Positions 60,455 through 64,000 of a stretch of 64,000 nucleotides of DNA are shown here, in pieces. The stretch's first letter is position 1; every line of letters starts with the position of its first letter. This stretch comes from Flavobacteriales bacterium. GTDB lineage: Bacteria > Bacteroidota > Bacteroidia > Flavobacteriales_F > PHOS-HE28. The position numbers and the translations under genes are program-made. The notes under the pieces were generated by a model, which saw nothing but the letters and a program-made list of their open reading frames with translations, was not told where the DNA came from and did no database searches. The stretch spans positions 69,798-133,797 of the forward strand of contig JAEUTA010000013.1 in assembly GCA_016788205.1 (NCBI GenBank). Direction: 5' to 3'.

Positions 60455-61893
60455 ACCAGCAGCCTCGGCTCGCTCATCTCTTCCATCGCGTACTTCACCC
60501 CTTCGCGCCCCAAGCCACTGTCCTTGATGCCGCCGTAAGGCATGCTGTCCATGCGGAAGCCGGGCACATTGTTCAGGATGATGCCGCCAACCTCCAATTC
60601 GTCATGGGCCTGTTTCATCCGTGCGATCGAATTCGTGTATACGCCCGCTTGAAGTCCATAGGCGCTGTTGTTCACCTGGGCGATGGCTTTGTTGAAGTCA
60701 GCTACCTCTTCCAGCACGGCGACCGGGCCGAAGACCTCTGCGCAGCTCACTTTCATAGTGGTGCTGGTGCCGGTGAGCAAGGTCGCTGAATAGACGTTGC
60801 ACGAGGCATCCACCGCTTTTCCTCCAGCAAGCAACGTCGCACCGCCTTTGACCGCTTCATCCACCCAGCCGCTGATGCGTTCGAAGTGGCCTTTGTCGAT
60901 GATCGGGCCCACAGTCACGCTCGTGTCGTTGGGGTCACCGGCTTTCAGTGCGTCGTACTCCTTGACGAGCAAGTCACGGAATTCGGCGAAGACGCTTTTC
61001 ACCGCGTAGATACGCTGTGTGCTTATGCAGGTCTGCCCAGCGTAGACGTTGGCACCAACGGCCACCGCCTTCGCGATCGCCGGGAGATCGGTGCTTTCGT
61101 CCACGATCACAGCGGCATTACCCCCGAGCTCCAGGGCCAGTTTCTTTTTTCCGCAGATATTCTTCAAGTGCCAGCCTACTTTGTCGCTTCCGGTGAAGCT
61201 GAGCATGGCCACGCGCTCGTCCTTCACCAGCTTCTCGGCAACAGGGACTCCGCACACGAGCACGCTGAAGGCGCCCTTCGGCCAGCCGATCTTTTCCAAG
61301 AAGCTGCCGAGCAAGAGCGAACACAGCGGGGCTTGAGGAGAGGGCTTCAGTACAACTGGGCAACCGACGGCCATGGCGGGCGCCACCTTGTGCAACACCA
61401 GGTTCAACGGGAAGTTGAAGGGTGTGATGGCTGCGATGACGCCGATGGGGAAGCGTTTCGTGAAGGCCATGCGACCGGCACCGGCTCCGAAGTCGAGCGG
61501 GATGACCTCCCCGCCGAAACGCAAAGCCTCTGCCGCCGCTGTGCGCACCGTGGTGATGCTGCGCGCTACCTCGATCCTGGCCGCACCAATGGGTTTGCCA
61601 GCTTCTTTCACCATGAGGTCGACGATCGCATCCTCGTGTTCCGCGATCAAGGCGGCAAGTGCATCCAGCTTCGCACTACGCTCGCCAGCACTCAGCTTCC
61701 TCAGCGTCTCCCGACTTCCGTGCGCCGCCGTGATCGCTTCTTCCATCTGCGCTTCGGTAGCATGGGGGAGCTTGGCGAGTTCAGTACCACGGTATTTGTC
61801 CACGACGGTGTTGAAAGTGCCGTCCCCATGGGATGACCAGGAGCCGTTGATCAGGTTGGCGGACGTGAACGGGGAGGAAAGGGTCGTAGGCAT
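60448..61893 (-). CDS. NAD(P)-dependent aldehyde dehydrogenase
   Basis: A 481-residue enzyme of the broad ALDH family. It has ITPFNFPLNLVLHKVAPA, the cofactor-binding FTGSDKVGWHLK, general base E255 in LALELGGNA and nucleophile C289 in YAGQTCISTQ. The overall pattern resembles non-phosphorylating glyceraldehyde-3-phosphate or lactaldehyde/succinate-semialdehyde dehydrogenases, but the substrate cannot be fixed. CACCTTTG lies 4 bases before the ATG. Confidence 0.92.
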   Translation of the reverse strand: MPTTLSSPFTSANLINGSWSSHGDGTFNTVVDKYRGTELAKLPHATEAQMEEAITAAHGSRETLRKLSAGERSAKLDALAALIAEHEDAIVDLMVKEAGKPIGAARIEVARSITTVRTAAAEALRFGGEVIPLDFGAGAGRMAFTKRFPIGVIAAITPFNFPLNLVLHKVAPAMAVGCPVVLKPSPQAPLCSLLLGSFLEKIGWPKGAFSVLVCGVPVAEKLVKDERVAMLSFTGSDKVGWHLKNICGKKKLALELGGNAAVIVDESTDLPAIAKAVAVGANVYAGQTCISTQRIYAVKSVFAEFRDLLVKEYDALKAGDPNDTSVTVGPIIDKGHFERISGWVDEAVKGGATLLAGGKAVDASCNVYSATLLTGTSTTMKVSCAEVFGPVAVLEEVADFNKAIAQVNNSAYGLQAGVYTNSIARMKQAHDELEVGGIILNNVPGFRMDSMPYGGIKDSGLGREGVKYAMEEMSEPRLLVY

Positions 61894-61983
61894 AATGCAA
61901 AGGTGTTCACGAATGTCACAACACAGTGGCAAGGAAGGCAGCATGCGCGTACGTTGTTCGCCGGACCCACCCTGTAGAAAGGT

Positions 61984-62976
61984 CTACTTGGCCAGGTACC
62001 GCCCCACGGGCTTAAGCAGCACCACTTCCACTTCTTGTTCCTCGAAGCGCTTGAAGCTCGCCTCCACCTGCTTTTCAGGCCAGATGATCTGTACACGGCC
62101 TTTCTCCACGTCGTAGGCCGCAGTGTACAACGTGCCGAAGCCGCGCAGGTATTGCTGGCTGTACAACGGAGGTCTCAGGAACTGTTTGATCAGGTTCGCA
62201 CGTGTCTGTTTCGGGCCGGCGATGCTCTCCTCCAGGAAATGCTTGCGTTCGATCGTGTGCGTGAAGGCTGCGTATTCATCCCACTCCACTTGGTGCTGGT
62301 GGTTGCAGGCCACAGCTTGGTACACCACCTGTGCCGGCCGATCGTGGTTCATGTAAACGGTGGCGTACCTGCCGCTCTTGTCCACCACGGTGATGTTGTA
62401 GCCCATATGCACCGGGATGCACTTGAGCGTTTCGCAGGCTTCATCGGTGGTGCTGCAGGTCTCCAATACGTAGCGCAACACCAGTGGTATGCCGAATCCG
62501 CTCCCCCATGTCTTCCGCCCCCCGAAGGCCAGCGAAACGGCAAGTCCATCGATGTTCATCCCATCAAGCAGTCCCCAGGCGCTGTCCTGGATACCGATCA
62601 CGGGTTTGCAGTATTCGGTGTAACGCAAGCGCCCATCGAAGTAGCGAGGGTCGAAATCGTAGTTGCGGATCAGCGTGGGTGAGCCCTTGGTCCATGCCAC
62701 TTGGGAGCACCCGGCGAGATACGGCGGTGGACACCACATGCTCAGGAAGCGGCTGGCCACATCGTCGTTCTTCGCAAGACGGCACAACGTGTTGTAAACG
62801 GGTATCAGTTCGGGCATGTGTAACTCCAGTAACCCGCGACAAGTCACCAGGTCGGGGCGCTTGTCAATGCCTTCGCCTTCGTACCAGATCTTGAAGAGCG
62901 GCCAGGCACGGTCGAAGAAGGTCTGCCAGCGTTCGCTGGGCCAGGGCTCTTTTACGAGCTTGAGGTGTACGTACAT
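61984..62976 (-). CDS. C45 family autoproteolytic acyltransferase/hydrolase
   Basis: A 330-residue Ntn-hydrolase of the isopenicillin-N acyltransferase-like (C45) family. An N-terminal part of about 89 residues precedes C90 in LAGCSQVAW; self-cleavage between G89 and C90 would expose the nucleophile. SPTLIRNYDFDP, WGLLDGMNIDGLAVSLAFGG and YNITVVDKSGRYATVYM follow the family order. It lies 13 bases after the ATP-grasp gene on the same strand, a likely two-gene operon for making or cleaving amide bonds. Substrate unknown. Confidence 0.85.
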   Translation of the reverse strand: MYVHLKLVKEPWPSERWQTFFDRAWPLFKIWYEGEGIDKRPDLVTCRGLLELHMPELIPVYNTLCRLAKNDDVASRFLSMWCPPPYLAGCSQVAWTKGSPTLIRNYDFDPRYFDGRLRYTEYCKPVIGIQDSAWGLLDGMNIDGLAVSLAFGGRKTWGSGFGIPLVLRYVLETCSTTDEACETLKCIPVHMGYNITVVDKSGRYATVYMNHDRPAQVVYQAVACNHQHQVEWDEYAAFTHTIERKHFLEESIAGPKQTRANLIKQFLRPPLYSQQYLRGFGTLYTAAYDVEKGRVQIIWPEKQVEASFKRFEEQEVEVVLLKPVGRYLAK

Positions 62977-62989
62977 GCTGCCGTCGTCC

Positions 62990-64000
62990 TCACATCATTT
63001 TGAACCCGCCGATCTCCAACAAGTGCTCATGTCCGTTCGCACCTGAAGCCCCGGGAGCAACGCTCTTGAATTGTGTACGGATGGCCGCCAGCCACTTCTT
63101 CGATCGTTCGGTCAGCTGGAAGTCATCGGTCATCATGCGACCGCGCATCACCAGGATGCCCATGTCAGCACCCTCGTAGAACCAGTCGCCAGGACGTGTG
63201 ATGCGGAGGAAGAAGGCCTCATTGTCCTTCTCCACGTAACGGCGGTGGGTGTCCATGCGCCAGAAGTAGATGCTGCCGTCCTCACGCATCCGCCAGATGC
63301 CGCTCCGGGGTGCGTCGGTCACCCGTTGTACATCATCGGTGGTGTACTTGATCACCATCTGGCCCCACGTGTCGATGTTCTCCTCCTTGCTCCAGCGGCG
63401 GTTCAGCGCGTTCACGTTCAACTCGTAGGGGGCGTTCATCCATTCCAGCGTGTGGAAGAGGTGCAACGGCATGTCGCTCAGTGCGAACACCGCGTGGTTG
63501 GTGATGGAGCTCGCGCCCGTGACACGCGGATTCAGTTCCCCGAGGTAGATCTCGCCATTGTCGGTGTCGATGAGGAAGTCGAGTTCGAAGTAGCCCTTGT
63601 AGCCCTCCTTCAGCAGCTGGTCCCCGAATTTGCGTGAGTAGCGCCGGGCTTTCGCACGGATCTTATCGGTGAAGGTGTCGGCGTATATCTCGTTACCGCA
63701 CCAGCCTCCTTTGTAAGGCGTGAGTTCTTTGAAACCGACGAGTTCGGTCATCAGCGGCGCAACGATGGTACCATGACGGGTGACGCACGCCTCCATGGCC
63801 GCACCTCGGCAATTGATGCGCTTCATGATCTTGCACTCCTTCTCCGCCTCGATCTCCTTGGCATACTTGTCGTAGTCGACGGAGGTCTTGATGAAAAAGG
63901 TGGTGTGGCCGCTATCGCCGTAAGGCGTCTGGACCACCAGGTCGGTGCCCAGTTTCCCTTTCTGGGCCACGGCCAGCAGATGCTCGTAATGCTTCACCCG
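62990..64000 (-). CDS. ATP-grasp domain ligase (C-terminal part, cut by window edge)
   Basis: At least 337 codons of an ATP-grasp protein whose start lies beyond the right edge; a GTG at 63997 is not convincing as the start. Landmarks are GDSGHTTFFIK (glycine-rich ATP loop), YKGYFELDFLID and GEIYLGELNPRVTGASSITN, where the E and N residues bind Mg-ATP. This resembles biotin-carboxylase or carboxylate-amine ligase-like proteins. The next gene downstream is a C45 acyltransferase, suggesting peptide or amide chemistry. Confidence 0.82.
   Translation of the reverse strand, partial: RVKHYEHLLAVAQKGKLGTDLVVQTPYGDSGHTTFFIKTSVDYDKYAKEIEAEKECKIMKRINCRGAAMEACVTRHGTIVAPLMTELVGFKELTPYKGGWCGNEIYADTFTDKIRAKARRYSRKFGDQLLKEGYKGYFELDFLIDTDNGEIYLGELNPRVTGASSITNHAVFALSDMPLHLFHTLEWMNAPYELNVNALNRRWSKEENIDTWGQMVIKYTTDDVQRVTDAPRSGIWRMREDGSIYFWRMDTHRRYVEKDNEAFFLRITRPGDWFYEGADMGILVMRGRMMTDDFQLTERSKKWLAAIRTQFKSVAPGASGANGHEHLLEIGGFKMM

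Noticed and set aside
1..64000. tRNA, rRNA, CRISPR arrays, insertion sequences, prophage
   Set aside because: No cloverleaf-like segment, regularly spaced repeats, transposase, integrase or phage structural gene could be recognised in either strand.

Overview
The window comes from a GC-rich member of the Bacteroidota, most likely a Flavobacteriales-type lineage (inference). The evidence is a GldH gliding lipoprotein, two secreted proteins with type IX secretion (T9SS) C-terminal sorting domains, the order acpP-fabF-rnc-IPExxxVDY protein-pyk, an N-terminally extended cold-shock protein typical of Bacteroidota, and AT-rich TAnnTTTG/TAnnTTCG boxes instead of classical -10 elements just upstream of many starts. 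Shine-Dalgarno sequences are weak or absent, and several genes seem to start at GTG or TTG. I found no rRNA, tRNA, CRISPR array, insertion sequence or prophage. No gene-free stretch exceeds 300 bases; the largest gaps are about 150-220 bases and hold promoters or repeats.

Layout. 1-7.1 kb is housekeeping: the start of a biotin carrier protein (cut by the edge), rnhA, a small membrane protein that looks acquired, a MarC-family protein, purN, acpP, fabF, rnc, an IPExxxVDY protein and pyk. 7.1-17 kb mixes an orphan lipoprotein, a T9SS-secreted propeller, an AEC transporter, a methyltransferase, the coupled cyclophilin-pheS-flavoprotein operon, a CvpA protein, a pentapeptide protein, an acetyltransferase and the cold-shock protein. 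17-24.6 kb holds a secreted TIMP-like protein, pgk, then holB, a PSP1/RicT-like protein, gldH and a class A penicillin-binding protein.

24.6-35.2 kb is the most unusual part. Five polytopic GT-C-type glycosyltransferase-like proteins and one polyprenyl-phosphate sugar synthase lie together. The first GT-C gene sits between scoA and scoB, which are normally adjacent. A plausible reading is that the GT2 enzyme loads a sugar onto a lipid carrier and the GT-C enzymes transfer it outside the inner membrane.

35-48.5 kb carries a PolB-type exonuclease, conserved unknowns, a serine hydrolase, lipB, a GxxExxY gene bracketed by 27-bp inverted repeats, a sugar-phosphate isomerase, a strange ORF with acyl-carrier-protein halves in swapped order, lysS, a HEAT-cyclophilin fusion, a zinc peptidase and gpsA. 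48.5-64 kb holds two aldehyde dehydrogenases, a GT2, an outer-membrane-like protein, a second T9SS cargo, uvrC, a 1133-residue propeller/di-heme/Ca-loop protein, lpxD, and a self-processing C45 acyltransferase next to an ATP-grasp ligase that runs off the right edge.

Dispersed signals link distant parts: a palindromic intergenic repeat (1966-2088 and 18701-18769), a purine-rich repeat around 38.4-39.0 kb and 42.3 kb, and the TAnnTTCG promoter box.
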